The notes under the pieces are model-generated. The model had not been told where the DNA came from and did not search any database. It saw nothing but the letters and a program-made list of their open reading frames with translations. Below are positions 16,281 to 26,456 of a DNA stretch of 39,346 nucleotides, one piece after another. Position 1 is the first letter of the stretch. Every line of letters begins with the position of its first letter. The position numbers and the translations under genes are program-made. The DNA comes from an uncultured Bacteroidia bacterium (GTDB lineage Bacteria; Bacteroidota; Bacteroidia; Bacteroidales; Prolixibacteraceae), in contig CAIYPA010000147.1 in the NCBI GenBank assembly GCA_903927965.1, forward strand, positions 1 to 39,346, written 5' to 3'.

Positions 16281-18470
16281 CTAACCGCCATGTACGATCT
16301 GATGATAGAGTTCAGCGTTGGAGGCAAAGGCTGCATCGCTGATTTGTTGTTTGATTGCTTTGATATTTTCGGATTCGCAGGGGATTTCATCTAAAACCTG
16401 CAAGACATCGGAAACCTCGTGGACTTCGATATTTTTCAACCGATCGAAAAAAGGTCTTAACAGTGCTTTTTCATCCTGTGTCAATCTAGTTTTTGGGTTA
16501 TCTTTTGTTCCGGATTGCACTTGCACAGGATTGATATTGCCATTTAAGGTAAAAGTGAAAAGTACACCGTCACCCACATTTTGAGTCCCGATTTTCTGCC
16601 CATGCGCTTCGATTGCCATTCTGCAAAAGGTTAAGCCGAGGCCGGTGGAGTGGGAGGAGCCATTGCCTGGTTTCCCGAACTGCCGGTATTTGTCAAAAAC
16701 ATAGGGGATCGCTTCATCAGGAATAGGTTCCCCAAAGTTCTTAATGCCAATGGTTACCTCGTTATCGCACGATTTATGGGCCAAAACATCGATGCTCCGG
16801 TTTTGGGGCGAAAACCGGATTGCATTTGCCAACAGGTTGTCAAGCACACGCACAATGACCTCTTTATCAGCAAGTACCAGGTAGTCATCAAAATGAAAGT
16901 GCAATTCCAGGTTTTTCTCCTTCAGGCTGACTTCCTGACCTGTCTTTACTTCTTCGAGCATGTTGCGCAGGGAATGGAGTTCTTTGTTGAGCCTGAATTC
17001 GGTATTCTCATATTTTTCCACGTCCAGCATGTTCGTGATCAACTGCATCATTTTCCGTGCAGGTTGGTTCATGGCCTGGTTGCCGGGGCTGTGCATGATT
17101 TGGCTCAACGGATTTTTCAAATCGTGGACCAAAGCGTGGGTGAGCGATTCTTTAAAGTGGTCCAATTTTTCGAGGCGTTCGTACTGTTCCATGATTTTTC
17201 CGGATTGCGCCACTATTTCCTCCTTTTGTTTGAACAGTACCGTTTTTTGATTTAGAATGTAAAGCAATCCAATGATGATAACCATGCAAGCAATTAATAG
17301 ACAGGCAATCACGATATTCCGCCTGAAAACCTCCGTATTTTTCAAATCGAGCATGGTTTTTTGATACTCGATCTCCTTTTGGTTTTGTTCGGTTTGATAT
17401 TTCCTGTCGAGTTCCGAAATCTTGTTCCAATTTTCCTGACTAAGCATTTCGGCCCTTGTGCTGGCTTCAATATGCTGATATTCAAGCGCATTTTTGTAAT
17501 CTTTCTTTTCGATGTAGGATAGGCGCAAAATATTCGCTGCGGTGGATTTATAGATCAGGATATTCAAATCCATAGCCATCTGGTAAGCTTTTAAGCCCAT
17601 CCCGATTGCATTTTCATATTGTTTCCGATCAAACCAGGTCCGTGCAATGTTGATATAATAGTTTGGAATATCAATTTTGTAATTGATTTTTTCTGCCAGG
17701 TCAATTGCTTTGTTAAAATAATCAATTGCTTGATTATCTCTATTATGCTGTCGGTAGTACGCTCCAAGTACATTCAAACAACTCAATTTTGTACGATTGT
17801 CGTTTTTAAGATCTGAAATCATTAGTGCCGAATCGGCATAAGTCTTACACAACTTAAAGTAATCATCAGGTGTGCTCTTTTCCAGATCGAATTCGTTTTG
17901 AAACGGAATCTTTGTCAACTTGAATTTTGGATGGGTATGCTCGGTAAGTTGATAAAAAGTTGAACTGATATGCTCGTACAATTCAGGGTACTGTTGACTG
18001 ACTTTGTTCATATGGGCAAAATCTTTCGACATGTACAAATACAATAAACTTTGGTCGAGAAGCCCAATACAACGGTTTAAGTCGCCAATCTGATAAAGAG
18101 AGGTTATTTTGCAGGAAATTAAATTGTTTTTTTCAGCAATTTCCAGGGCCTGGAACAGGTATTTATTTGATTCGTCGTATTTTCCGCTGAGTTTTACAAT
18201 ATTGCCCAGATTGATCAGAATTTTACATTGTAAATCGTAATCCTCCACAGGCAATGAAATTTTCTGGATCTGAACAGCACTATTAAATGCGCTATCGATG
18301 TTATAATCAATCAGATTGTACGATAAATCGATTAATTGCGGAATGTTGCCGGCTGTTTTGGGGATTTTTTTGAATTCCACCAACAATGAATCGGATTGTG
18401 CAGTCAAATGCCCAATCAACACAATTAGTTGAATTACTAGCAAAAGTAAAACTCTGTTCCTGATTCTCAT
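16281..18470 (-). CDS. TPR-containing sensor histidine kinase
   Basis: Seen: 729 residues. Signal peptide (1-24), TPR-like helical repeats in the periplasm (about 40-370), one membrane helix (386-405), coiled coil (about 408-440), a HisKA-type dimerisation domain with phospho-acceptor H449 in HALVHDLKNPL, and an ATPase domain (about 505-642) with N box NLLANAIRF, G1 region PIPDEAIPYVFDKYRQ and GLGLTFC. Odd: about 85 extra residues follow the ATPase domain (645-729), acidic and helical, with no known motif to me. Known: such kinases phosphorylate a partner regulator after a signal from the periplasm. The regulator gene is 47 nt upstream on the same strand. Inference: the pair may control the flanking T9SS proteins. 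Confidence 0.93.
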   Translation of the reverse strand: MRIRNRVLLLLVIQLIVLIGHLTAQSDSLLVEFKKIPKTAGNIPQLIDLSYNLIDYNIDSAFNSAVQIQKISLPVEDYDLQCKILINLGNIVKLSGKYDESNKYLFQALEIAEKNNLISCKITSLYQIGDLNRCIGLLDQSLLYLYMSKDFAHMNKVSQQYPELYEHISSTFYQLTEHTHPKFKLTKIPFQNEFDLEKSTPDDYFKLCKTYADSALMISDLKNDNRTKLSCLNVLGAYYRQHNRDNQAIDYFNKAIDLAEKINYKIDIPNYYINIARTWFDRKQYENAIGMGLKAYQMAMDLNILIYKSTAANILRLSYIEKKDYKNALEYQHIEASTRAEMLSQENWNKISELDRKYQTEQNQKEIEYQKTMLDLKNTEVFRRNIVIACLLIACMVIIIGLLYILNQKTVLFKQKEEIVAQSGKIMEQYERLEKLDHFKESLTHALVHDLKNPLSQIMHSPGNQAMNQPARKMMQLITNMLDVEKYENTEFRLNKELHSLRNMLEEVKTGQEVSLKEKNLELHFHFDDYLVLADKEVIVRVLDNLLANAIRFSPQNRSIDVLAHKSCDNEVTIGIKNFGEPIPDEAIPYVFDKYRQFGKPGNGSSHSTGLGLTFCRMAIEAHGQKIGTQNVGDGVLFTFTLNGNINPVQVQSGTKDNPKTRLTQDEKALLRPFFDRLKNIEVHEVSDVLQVLDEIPCESENIKAIKQQISDAAFASNAELYHQIVHGG

Positions 18471-18486
18471 TTGTTAGTTTGAATGA

Positions 18487-18517
18487 TTTCCAATTTCCAA
18501 TTTCCAATTTCCAATTT
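18487..18517. repeat. Tandem 7-bp repeat between regulator and kinase genes
   Basis: Four complete CCAATTT units plus a partial unit fill the gap immediately after the stop codon of the response regulator and before the kinase start (GGAAATT on the coding strand). Unit-number changes would change the spacing between the two genes, which may affect coupled translation. Confidence 0.75.
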
Positions 18518-19405
18518 CTAATCAATTTCCTTGATAAAATTGTATAGCGAATCATCTGAATTTAAACCAAACTTCTTTTTCAACCGTTGCCTTGCTTTTT
18601 TTAACGTGTTGTCATTTTTTTTTGTGATGGCGATCATTTCGTTCGTGGTCATATCCAATTTTAAAAATGCGCACAATTCGGTTTCGTTGTTGCTCAGGCT
18701 GGGAAAGCGTTTGTGCAGGTTGGTGAAAAAAGAGGGGTGTACTTTTTCAAAGTGGTTTTCAAATTCTTCCCAATTTAGGGTTGCGGTATTTACTTTCAAG
18801 CTGGAAATGATATTTACCAGCTTTTTTTCATCTGCTGTATCCACAAGTTCACCCAGGTTTTGTAACTCTTTGATCAGCAACTCGATATTTTTGTTGTTGT
18901 AGATCAGCCTGATTTTCGAGGCTGTCAATGCCCGGTGATCGATTTCCATTTCATGGGTAACCTCTTCGAGTTTGTGTTGAATAATTTCCTTTTCCAGTCT
19001 CACTATTTTTTGTTGTTCCAACCGCAACCTGATCATGGAATTTACACGGGCCTCAATTTCAATGGGATCGTAGGGCTTTCTGATAAAGTCGTTCGCGCCA
19101 GTTTCAAGGGCAGTCCTCAGATTTTCGACGCTTGTCATTTTACCTGTAGCCACAATGATGGGAATATCTTTGATATCGTCACTAGCCCTGATAATTTTAA
19201 TGGCCTCCATCCCGTCCATTTCAGGCATATCCCAGTCCATGATGATGGCATCTGGCAGGTGCTTCAATGTTTGCTCAACTGCGCTCTTTCCATTGGATGC
19301 GACAAACGCCCTGTAAATTTCAGGGTTCAGTGCCTCAAACAAGTTTTTGATATTCTGAGGTTCGTCGTCAACCAGCAGGACTTTAAATTTATGAGTAGTA
19401 TCCAT
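18518..19405 (-). CDS. Response regulator, REC domain with coiled coil and C-terminal LuxR-like HTH
   Basis: Seen: 295 residues from ATG 19405. Receiver domain (about 7-125): acidic pair D13-D14, phospho-acceptor D57 in IIMDWDMPEMDG, T87 and K110. A coiled-coil stretch (about 130-165) leads to a helical C-terminal region (about 210-295) with FFTNLHKRFPSLSNNETELCAFLKLDMTTNEMIAI in part, a DNA-binding helix-turn-helix of the type often found at the end of Bacteroidota TPR regulators. Known: phosphorylation of D57 changes oligomer state and DNA binding. The TTG start at 19429 was rejected in favour of the ATG. It is encoded directly upstream of its likely kinase, with a promoter at 19445-19475. 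Confidence 0.92.
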   Translation of the reverse strand: MDTTHKFKVLLVDDEPQNIKNLFEALNPEIYRAFVASNGKSAVEQTLKHLPDAIIMDWDMPEMDGMEAIKIIRASDDIKDIPIIVATGKMTSVENLRTALETGANDFIRKPYDPIEIEARVNSMIRLRLEQQKIVRLEKEIIQHKLEEVTHEMEIDHRALTASKIRLIYNNKNIELLIKELQNLGELVDTADEKKLVNIISSLKVNTATLNWEEFENHFEKVHPSFFTNLHKRFPSLSNNETELCAFLKLDMTTNEMIAITKKNDNTLKKARQRLKKKFGLNSDDSLYNFIKEID

Positions 19406-19444
19406 TTTGAAACGGTTCTTACATTCCAATTGCGTTAGCTACTA

Positions 19445-19475
19445 CAAAGAAATAACTAAAACATCAAAAAACAAG
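19445..19475 (-). promoter_or_regulatory. Likely promoter of the two-component operon
   Basis: On the minus strand CTTG (19472-19475) is followed after 19 nt by TTTCTTTG (19445-19452), one mismatch from TAnnTTTG. The leader to the ATG at 19405 would be about 33 nt. Confidence 0.4.
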
Positions 19476-19586
19476 TAAAAACGATTTCAGAACAAAAAAA
19501 TAAAACAAAAGTAGTTGGATATATTTCAGACGTTTAGGAGATCCTCCTTCCGGATTTTCAAATTTTTAGATTGCACCATTTCCAAA

Positions 19587-22500
19587 TCATTTCCGGATCA
19601 TCATTTTTATAGTTTGGGTCGTGCCTTTATCTTTTACATTCAGCATATACAAACCGGATTTAAGGTTAGGGAGGCCAATGATATTAAGGCTACCCGCACC
19701 CAAGGTTTTAAAGAGTATTACACGTCCTGATGTATCAAAAAGCGTTGCTTCAGCATTACTTCCCACCTCGCCAATTAGATGGATTTCCTTATTGCCCTTG
19801 GCATAGGCAGTCAACTTACCAGGAAGATTATGATCTTCCAATCCGCTGATAATGTCGGAAGTATGAAGGAAGAAACGATCGGAACTGGCTGTATTTGCAG
19901 CCAACGCAGCTTTGTATTCATTTTTAGAAAGGTCAGTAAATGTATTCGTTAGCTTATCCTCCAAAATTACCCTGCAACCAGCTTCCAGATTGGCAGTTTC
20001 TGCCGTAAATACCACCTCTCCAGCTGTTTTCAAATCAATTCCTACCGGTATTACCAATTTATCGTAATGGTTTGTTGGCAGACACTGTAACTGGAATTCG
20101 ACACCATTGTCCTCGACAAGTTTTGTGTAAAGTGAAAATGATGGGTCGGCTTTAAAAATTCCGGCATCGTATCCAACATCAAGGCCTTCATGCATACCGC
20201 CAATGAATTTTATTTCAGTGGCAACATGGATATCATTTACAGTGGCAACAAGTTTAATGGAGGGATAAGTTGTCAATGCTGACTTAAACGAAGTTGTTGG
20301 CTGATGCACCTGCATATCTTTCGTAAAACTTAAGGTCCCGCTGGTCGTCTTCACAAAGAATCCCTGACCCACCTGAGCATATGTCGCACCTGAACTACTA
20401 TTGACTACAAGATAACTTTTTGCAACATCGTCCCAAAAGTAGGCAGCTGTATAATTGGGATCAATTGTCGGGACCAATCTACCCGAGTTGTAGGTTAAGA
20501 AACTGTTTACCCCACTGCTTATCTGAATTGAAGAGGTATAAGGATTTCCAATACAGTTCCAACCTGATGCTACGGATGGCAAAGTTGTTCCGCCGTTCAA
20601 GGCACCCTGAAACTTTAGGGTGAGCCCATTGTCCAAAATTGTGCGAACCAGATAACCTTTTCCGGCCCCAAGAAGTGTTGATTGGTTGATGTTGTCTGTA
20701 AAATAACTGTTCCAGGCATTTCCTGATGTACTGTAATCCGTCATACCATAGGTATAAGTTGACCCGGGCAATGGAGTGGTTAAAATTGGGATATCCAGAT
20801 TGTTATTCAGGAAACTCCAGATGGTTTGGTCTGCCGGAACACCGATCAGGTGCCATTTGTCATAGGTCATATCCCGCTCAACAGTTGCTGGGGCAGAGGA
20901 ACTCCCCCAAATAATTAACGACCCGGTACCGGCGGAGTTGGACCTGATGGTTAACCCATCTATACCCCCGTCGTTAACGACTGTTCCTGAAACCGTGACC
21001 TGCTTGTCGGTAGGAATTTCCAGTTTCCTGCCACTGTTGATGGTAAGTGTACTTGATACTGTGGTCAAGGAATTGTTTGTGAAGGTCACACCTGCTGCAT
21101 TATCAATGGTCAGGTTATAAATTTTATTGTCAAGGAACTCGCTATTCCCAATGGTTTGGGCTGAACCCCCTGCATAAACGAAGGTAGGAGTATGGGTGTT
21201 TGCATCCAATTTACCCGAAGTTGCAGTGAGCGTATTCAACAACTTCAAAGTGCCATTTAACGTTACGTTGGCTGAATTGTCCACTTCAAGGTTATAGACC
21301 AGATCATTGTAGAATGTAGTGGCTGGAATGGCCTGGGCTGTGGCCCCGCCAAATTTGACAGTAGCGTTTGTTGCAGAAGCGTCAATAAACCCGGAAGTTT
21401 TACTGATTGCTCCATTGATACCGAGGATTGGATCGAACAAAGTCAAATTCCCGCTGGTAAGTGTAAGCGCACCGTCAACATTTATGGTTTTGTGCAAATG
21501 GACTCCACTTGTATTGCTGATGGTAAGGTTTTTAAAAGCAATCGTTGACAAGTCCGCACCCAAAACTGCCTGCAACTGTGACCCATTCATTGTAATTGTT
21601 GTTCCTGTTGTTGGCGTAAAAGTACCTTCATTGTCAAAATCACCGGCAACCGAATGGTCGAAAGCCCCGGTCGCAAAAGTTGAACCGGTTCCGATGATCA
21701 ACGATCCTCCAATAGTTAAGGCAGCACCCGCTGTTACAGAGGCTGTTCCGGAAGTTGTCAGGTTTCCATGAAGGCTAAGGGGAGCCCAGGGCATTGTTTT
21801 CGTTCCACTGCCACTTAAAGTAAGATTGTGATAATGGGGTGATCCATCGGGCAATAATACTGTCTGGTCCCCACCGTTGTACTCTACCGTTGCTCCAAAA
21901 ACATCGGCGTACCATTTGCCAGCCAATGTTCCGGTTTTGGAAATGGTACCAGCTATTTTCATCACACTGTTTGTTTGGTTGGTGATATCGGCCACATTGT
22001 CTGCATCACTGTAAATTTGCACATTGTTAAATCTGGCATTCCCTGAAATCGTCGTATTTTTCCGGTTAAAGATTACAGTACTTGTTCCCGGGTCGTTGCC
22101 CAATGAGTTTTGGTCTTCCCAGCCCCCGCTTAAAGTGTTTTGTATTGTTAGTGTATTGTCTCCCATGGTCAAAATGCCGCCATTTTCAATGCTAATTGTA
22201 TTAATGGTCGTATTTCCCGTTGGTAGTACCGGATCGTTTGGTGTGGTGGCTCCATCCGGTATAATAACATGGCTCAGCTCAGTTGGAATTCCAACACCAC
22301 CATATGGAAGTGTCCAGTTGGCTGCACTTCCCCAGACACTGGATTCGGATCCATTCCAGGTAAAATAATCCACACCATAATCACGTAATGCAAAGATGGT
22401 CCTCCAAGCGTGTGTAACCGGTATTTGGATAAAATAATCGATGGGTACACTTGAAAGCCCGATATAATTATTGGTGTAATCATAATTGGCCCGGCCATGT

Positions 22501-25500
22501 TCATCGGAAGCATTAGCGCCACCTTCAATATCATAATCCATGGTCGTTAATTTTTGCTCTGAATTTACGTGAAATGGACTATTGCTGCTCGTCAATTCGG
22601 ATTCCAGATAATGAAAGTTGGCCGTAACAAAGCAATTGCTTCCACCAGTAGGGACAATTTCGTAGGTCCTTCTTACGGCATCATTGATGATATCGTCTGA
22701 TTTTTTTGTGTTATTAGGCGAGGTCCCTATTGTAATTGTGACTAAAAGGGCAGTTGGCATTGTGCCAGTTGTAAGTGAAACAGTGGTATATTGATGTCCA
22801 AATGTATAAGGCGTATTTGCCACAATGGTTGCCCTTTTTACCGTTCCGGTAACATCGCCAATTCCGATTGTGGTAGCGGTAGAGCCCATATTCAACAAAT
22901 AGGAGCTCAAATAATCTGTAATCGTTGTACCCGGGTAATTGGTATAACTTCGGGTCATTTCCAATAACCCTTTGGTGGCTGAAGGGTTGGAAGCAGCTAA
23001 ATTCAATATGCCATTTAAAGTGATATCACTTCCTGCTGTAACACCACCTGCCCCGTTAATCGTCATGTTATTCACTGCTGTACCTCCAAAAAAAGTAGCA
23101 GGCAAAGCAATGGAAGAAGCATTTGCAAAAACGAAGTTGGCAGAACCATTGCTTGCATCAACCGATCCACCACCACTTGTTGGGGAACTTCCCGAAATGG
23201 TGAGGGTATTGGCACCAACAGTCAATGTCCCGGAAGTTAAGGCAAGTGTTCCTGCAACACTTACATCACCCCCTAAAGCGATTCCGCTTGAACGGTTTAA
23301 AGTTAAGTTATTCAATGTTAAAGCCGGTAAAGTTGTGCTTGCTGTACCACCGAAGGTGAGGCTTGAAGTTGCTCCACCCGTTAGGGAACCCGAAGTTTTG
23401 GTGATTGCCCCATTCAACGTCAAGGTATTTGCCCCGATGGCCAATGCCCCACTTGTTAGAGTAAGAGTCTGTGAAACAATTAAATTGTCATTCAATGTAA
23501 GGCCGTAGCTGTTGTTTAAAGTTAGACCGTCAATTGTATTGCTGACAAATGCACCTGTGGGGATGATTTGCGCCGAGGTTCCTGCAAAAACAACCGTAGA
23601 AGAAGTGGCTGTTGCATTTATCTGGGCACCATTTGAAAATGTAACGTCTTTGTTTATTGTAAGTTGATGCCCATTGGTAACCAGTTTGTATGTGTTTTGG
23701 GCATTGGTGATCGTGCCAACTGTCCTGTTCTGGTCCAATACACAATGGTTAACAGGACTTGCGGCAAAAGTAATATCTGCACCTGCCGGGGGCACTTCGG
23801 CTGGAAGCCAATTCGAAGCTGTGTTAAAATCGGTACTTCCTGAACTGCCATACCACACATAACTATTCGACTCCAAAGCACCCATTTTTGGTATTGTTGG
23901 TCGGGTGAGGCCTGCATAATCGGTCGTAATTCCTGTACCCGTAATGCCTGGCAGTACAGCAGAAGTAGCATAATTTGACGCGGAAGTGCCACCTGCCGTC
24001 GTAAATTGTGGGTCAATATTCAAACTGTGTGCATCACCACCGGTAGCTGTTTTCAATGTTGCAAGTGTTTTGTCTGCACCAACATAGGCCACAGTAACAC
24101 CTGCCGATCCCGTCCAATAATCATTGTAATCACTAGTCAAGCCTGCATTTCCGACTGCTTTTAAGTAAAAGGCATAATGTTTTCCGGTTCCGCCGTTGCG
24201 GGCATTAAAAAACACATTGTTCCTGAAATCGCGAGTAGATGTATTGTATTGGTTATTAAACGCAGCAGTGGTTGAACCACCTGAAGTTACAGTACCTCCG
24301 ATGTAAATCGAATTAAACAAAATACTTCTGGCCAATGAAGCGTTGCTTTCGTCCCAAATCCCGTTTATAATATAACCACCTGCAATCCCAACTCCCAGAT
24401 TGACAATGTTGTTCGCACAGGCAAAAGTTCCTCCTGCAAGCTCAATTCCTTCAATATCGGATAAATTATCGGATGAAGCAATTGAAAGGGAGTGGATAAA
24501 ATTATCGGAAATCGCATGTGTCCCAGCGATTGGTCCGCTGTAATATATCCCACTGACATATACTTTTGCAGTGGCACTTGCGTTTGAAAGATTTGAAACC
24601 GTATTCCCTGTAATGGTTTGTGTCGTTCCTGCAGTTGTACTTGATTGGGTGATACCAGTTACGGAAGCTGCTGACCCTCCAGAAGATTGCTTGCTATAAG
24701 ACTTTAAATCCTTGACAGTGTTGTTCTGAATTGTATTTGTTCCGGCAATCACTGCGATGCCCCTTGTGCGCGACAATGAAATAAGACCGGAGTAGTTATT
24801 GGTCAAATTGGCTACTATATTTCCGGTAATGATATTTGTACCGGAAGCCGAATTGCAATACAGACCATAAACATCCTGCTTTAACAGTGATGAATCAGCC
24901 GCAGAACTCACCTGAATACTATTGGCGGTGCTGAGGCTTCCAATTAAATTATTGCTAAGTGTAGTTGTTCCGGAATTTCCCCTAACATAAACCGATTCAA
25001 ATCCATGGGAATAATATTTGGAACCGACCGTTGTGATTGAACCAATGTTGTTCCCTGTGATGTTCACCGTTCCGATACTGTTGTTGATCATTCCGTGCGA
25101 TGTGGAATAATTATTGGATTGTCCGTCGAATATTACCGATGGTATTGAGGTATAGCCGACGCCTCCGGTAAGACCTGTAAAACCAATTACAACACCACCG
25201 CTTATTTCTGCGGTTGCAGTAGCCGAAGTTGTGCTTCCGGATACCGAAAAAGTTACCGTTGGAGCGGTTGTATAACCACTTCCACCGTTAAGTAGTTTAA
25301 TTGACGAAACAGCTCCTCCAGTCAACGTAGCAGTAGCTACGGCCACAGGTGTTGAGCTGATAATGGACCCAGAACCAGTTGTTGCCCCTATTGTATTACC
25401 AGTAACATCAAAATTGCCGGAATAAAGGAAAATGCCATCCCATGGGTTATCTTCAGTACTACTGTAATCCATGTGGGAGATGACATTGTTTGAAATGTTT

Positions 25501-26456
25501 GTGGCCGTACCAGACCCAGCGTAAGCGTAAATAGCGCAGTAATAGACTGCATAAGGTGCTTTAAAAGACCAGGTTCCTGCGCACGAAGGTGCATTGCCCC
25601 CAATATAATTGCCGGTGATTGTATGTTCGTTTGTCGTGCTTATGCGTATCGCATTATAGGATAAAGCATTGGCAGTTGGAACAAATGTTGTGGTCTCATA
25701 GATGCTGTTGCCTGAAATTGTAAAACCAACAGAAGCACTGTTGATATTGATCGAGTTTGAACTGACGCTTGTTTGAAAAGTATCGTAAATATTGTTGTTC
25801 CGGATAATGCCGCCATTGTTTTCGCGGCCTCCTGTACCTGAAGAAAGGATGGCATTATAGGGTCTGTTGCCACCTGAGCAGGTAAGGTTGCAATTTTCGA
25901 TGGTGTTGTTATCGTTTCCATTACCGAGGCTACTTCCGCCAAAACTGACGATACCCATTGCCGAACTCGCGGAAGAACCTGTTAAATAGCAATATCTTAC
26001 AATGTTGTTTTCGGCTGAATTTAAAAAACGGACGGTTGCAGCACCATTTCCGGTACTTGTTCCTATAATGGTCAAACTTTTTGTTGAACCTGTCTGATCG
26101 ATCCTACCATCAATCGTTACATTGTCAGCTCCATTCAGGTCAATTAAGGCAAAGTTGCCAAAAGTTGGTGCGAGCGTGGTAGCGGTAATGCTAAAAGTGC
26201 CTTTGGGATAAATCAGCACAGAAGTGTAGCTTGCCGAGCCTGTTCCGCTTGCGTTAAGTACTGCCGAAGCGGTCTCTGTTGTGCTTCCCGTAATTTGAAG
26301 GATAACCTGTCCTTGAACAGCTCCACTGTTAATCGCTGCAAAGGCAAGTTGCAACGTTGAATAATTGGCACCTCCTCCACCAACAGTTTTGGTTGTTTGC
26401 CCCTGGGCTATTCCGACCCAAAGCAATAAAACCGTTAAAAAAAGGCGTGATTTCAT
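19587..26456 (-). CDS. Giant secreted T9SS beta-helix surface protein
   Basis: Seen: 2289 residues. Signal peptide (1-19, ending AQGQ). A right-handed parallel beta-helix with many short Asn/Gly-rich turns (about 30-860: NTIENCNL, NNIYDTF, ITGNYIGG, ISNNVISHM). Then several WxGSxGSTDFNTASNW-type segments and solenoid repeats (about 870-1850) with TLTLTSGAL, ANTLTLNG and KTSG. From about 1858 to the end is the module shared with the 1430-residue protein (WHLIG, GWNCIGNPY, GQGFFVK, EDNGVEF), ending with a type A T9SS sorting domain. Known: such proteins are exported by T9SS to the cell surface. Inference: adhesion or polysaccharide binding; a pectate-lyase-like fold is possible but no catalytic residues were identified. 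Confidence 0.92.
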   Translation of the reverse strand: MKSRLFLTVLLLWVGIAQGQTTKTVGGGGANYSTLQLAFAAINSGAVQGQVILQITGSTTETASAVLNASGTGSASYTSVLIYPKGTFSITATTLAPTFGNFALIDLNGADNVTIDGRIDQTGSTKSLTIIGTSTGNGAATVRFLNSAENNIVRYCYLTGSSASSAMGIVSFGGSSLGNGNDNNTIENCNLTCSGGNRPYNAILSSGTGGRENNGGIIRNNNIYDTFQTSVSSNSININSASVGFTISGNSIYETTTFVPTANALSYNAIRISTTNEHTITGNYIGGNAPSCAGTWSFKAPYAVYYCAIYAYAGSGTATNISNNVISHMDYSSTEDNPWDGIFLYSGNFDVTGNTIGATTGSGSIISSTPVAVATATLTGGAVSSIKLLNGGSGYTTAPTVTFSVSGSTTSATATAEISGGVVIGFTGLTGGVGYTSIPSVIFDGQSNNYSTSHGMINNSIGTVNITGNNIGSITTVGSKYYSHGFESVYVRGNSGTTTLSNNLIGSLSTANSIQVSSAADSSLLKQDVYGLYCNSASGTNIITGNIVANLTNNYSGLISLSRTRGIAVIAGTNTIQNNTVKDLKSYSKQSSGGSAASVTGITQSSTTAGTTQTITGNTVSNLSNASATAKVYVSGIYYSGPIAGTHAISDNFIHSLSIASSDNLSDIEGIELAGGTFACANNIVNLGVGIAGGYIINGIWDESNASLARSILFNSIYIGGTVTSGGSTTAAFNNQYNTSTRDFRNNVFFNARNGGTGKHYAFYLKAVGNAGLTSDYNDYWTGSAGVTVAYVGADKTLATLKTATGGDAHSLNIDPQFTTAGGTSASNYATSAVLPGITGTGITTDYAGLTRPTIPKMGALESNSYVWYGSSGSTDFNTASNWLPAEVPPAGADITFAASPVNHCVLDQNRTVGTITNAQNTYKLVTNGHQLTINKDVTFSNGAQINATATSSTVVFAGTSAQIIPTGAFVSNTIDGLTLNNSYGLTLNDNLIVSQTLTLTSGALAIGANTLTLNGAITKTSGSLTGGATSSLTFGGTASTTLPALTLNNLTLNRSSGIALGGDVSVAGTLALTSGTLTVGANTLTISGSSPTSGGGSVDASNGSANFVFANASSIALPATFFGGTAVNNMTINGAGGVTAGSDITLNGILNLAASNPSATKGLLEMTRSYTNYPGTTITDYLSSYLLNMGSTATTIGIGDVTGTVKRATIVANTPYTFGHQYTTVSLTTGTMPTALLVTITIGTSPNNTKKSDDIINDAVRRTYEIVPTGGSNCFVTANFHYLESELTSSNSPFHVNSEQKLTTMDYDIEGGANASDEHGRANYDYTNNYIGLSSVPIDYFIQIPVTHAWRTIFALRDYGVDYFTWNGSESSVWGSAANWTLPYGGVGIPTELSHVIIPDGATTPNDPVLPTGNTTINTISIENGGILTMGDNTLTIQNTLSGGWEDQNSLGNDPGTSTVIFNRKNTTISGNARFNNVQIYSDADNVADITNQTNSVMKIAGTISKTGTLAGKWYADVFGATVEYNGGDQTVLLPDGSPHYHNLTLSGSGTKTMPWAPLSLHGNLTTSGTASVTAGAALTIGGSLIIGTGSTFATGAFDHSVAGDFDNEGTFTPTTGTTITMNGSQLQAVLGADLSTIAFKNLTISNTSGVHLHKTINVDGALTLTSGNLTLFDPILGINGAISKTSGFIDASATNATVKFGGATAQAIPATTFYNDLVYNLEVDNSANVTLNGTLKLLNTLTATSGKLDANTHTPTFVYAGGSAQTIGNSEFLDNKIYNLTIDNAAGVTFTNNSLTTVSSTLTINSGRKLEIPTDKQVTVSGTVVNDGGIDGLTIRSNSAGTGSLIIWGSSSAPATVERDMTYDKWHLIGVPADQTIWSFLNNNLDIPILTTPLPGSTYTYGMTDYSTSGNAWNSYFTDNINQSTLLGAGKGYLVRTILDNGLTLKFQGALNGGTTLPSVASGWNCIGNPYTSSIQISSGVNSFLTYNSGRLVPTIDPNYTAAYFWDDVAKSYLVVNSSSGATYAQVGQGFFVKTTSGTLSFTKDMQVHQPTTSFKSALTTYPSIKLVATVNDIHVATEIKFIGGMHEGLDVGYDAGIFKADPSFSLYTKLVEDNGVEFQLQCLPTNHYDKLVIPVGIDLKTAGEVVFTAETANLEAGCRVILEDKLTNTFTDLSKNEYKAALAANTASSDRFFLHTSDIISGLEDHNLPGKLTAYAKGNKEIHLIGEVGSNAEATLFDTSGRVILFKTLGAGSLNIIGLPNLKSGLYMLNVKDKGTTQTIKMMIRK

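Noticed and set aside
16650-17255. 201-residue plus-strand frame opposite the sensor kinase
   Set aside because: Antisense to the HisKA and ATPase domains; no independent start signal or motif.
22972-23508. 178-residue plus-strand frame opposite the beta-helix protein
   Set aside because: Pro/Val-rich reverse reading of Gly/Thr repeats.
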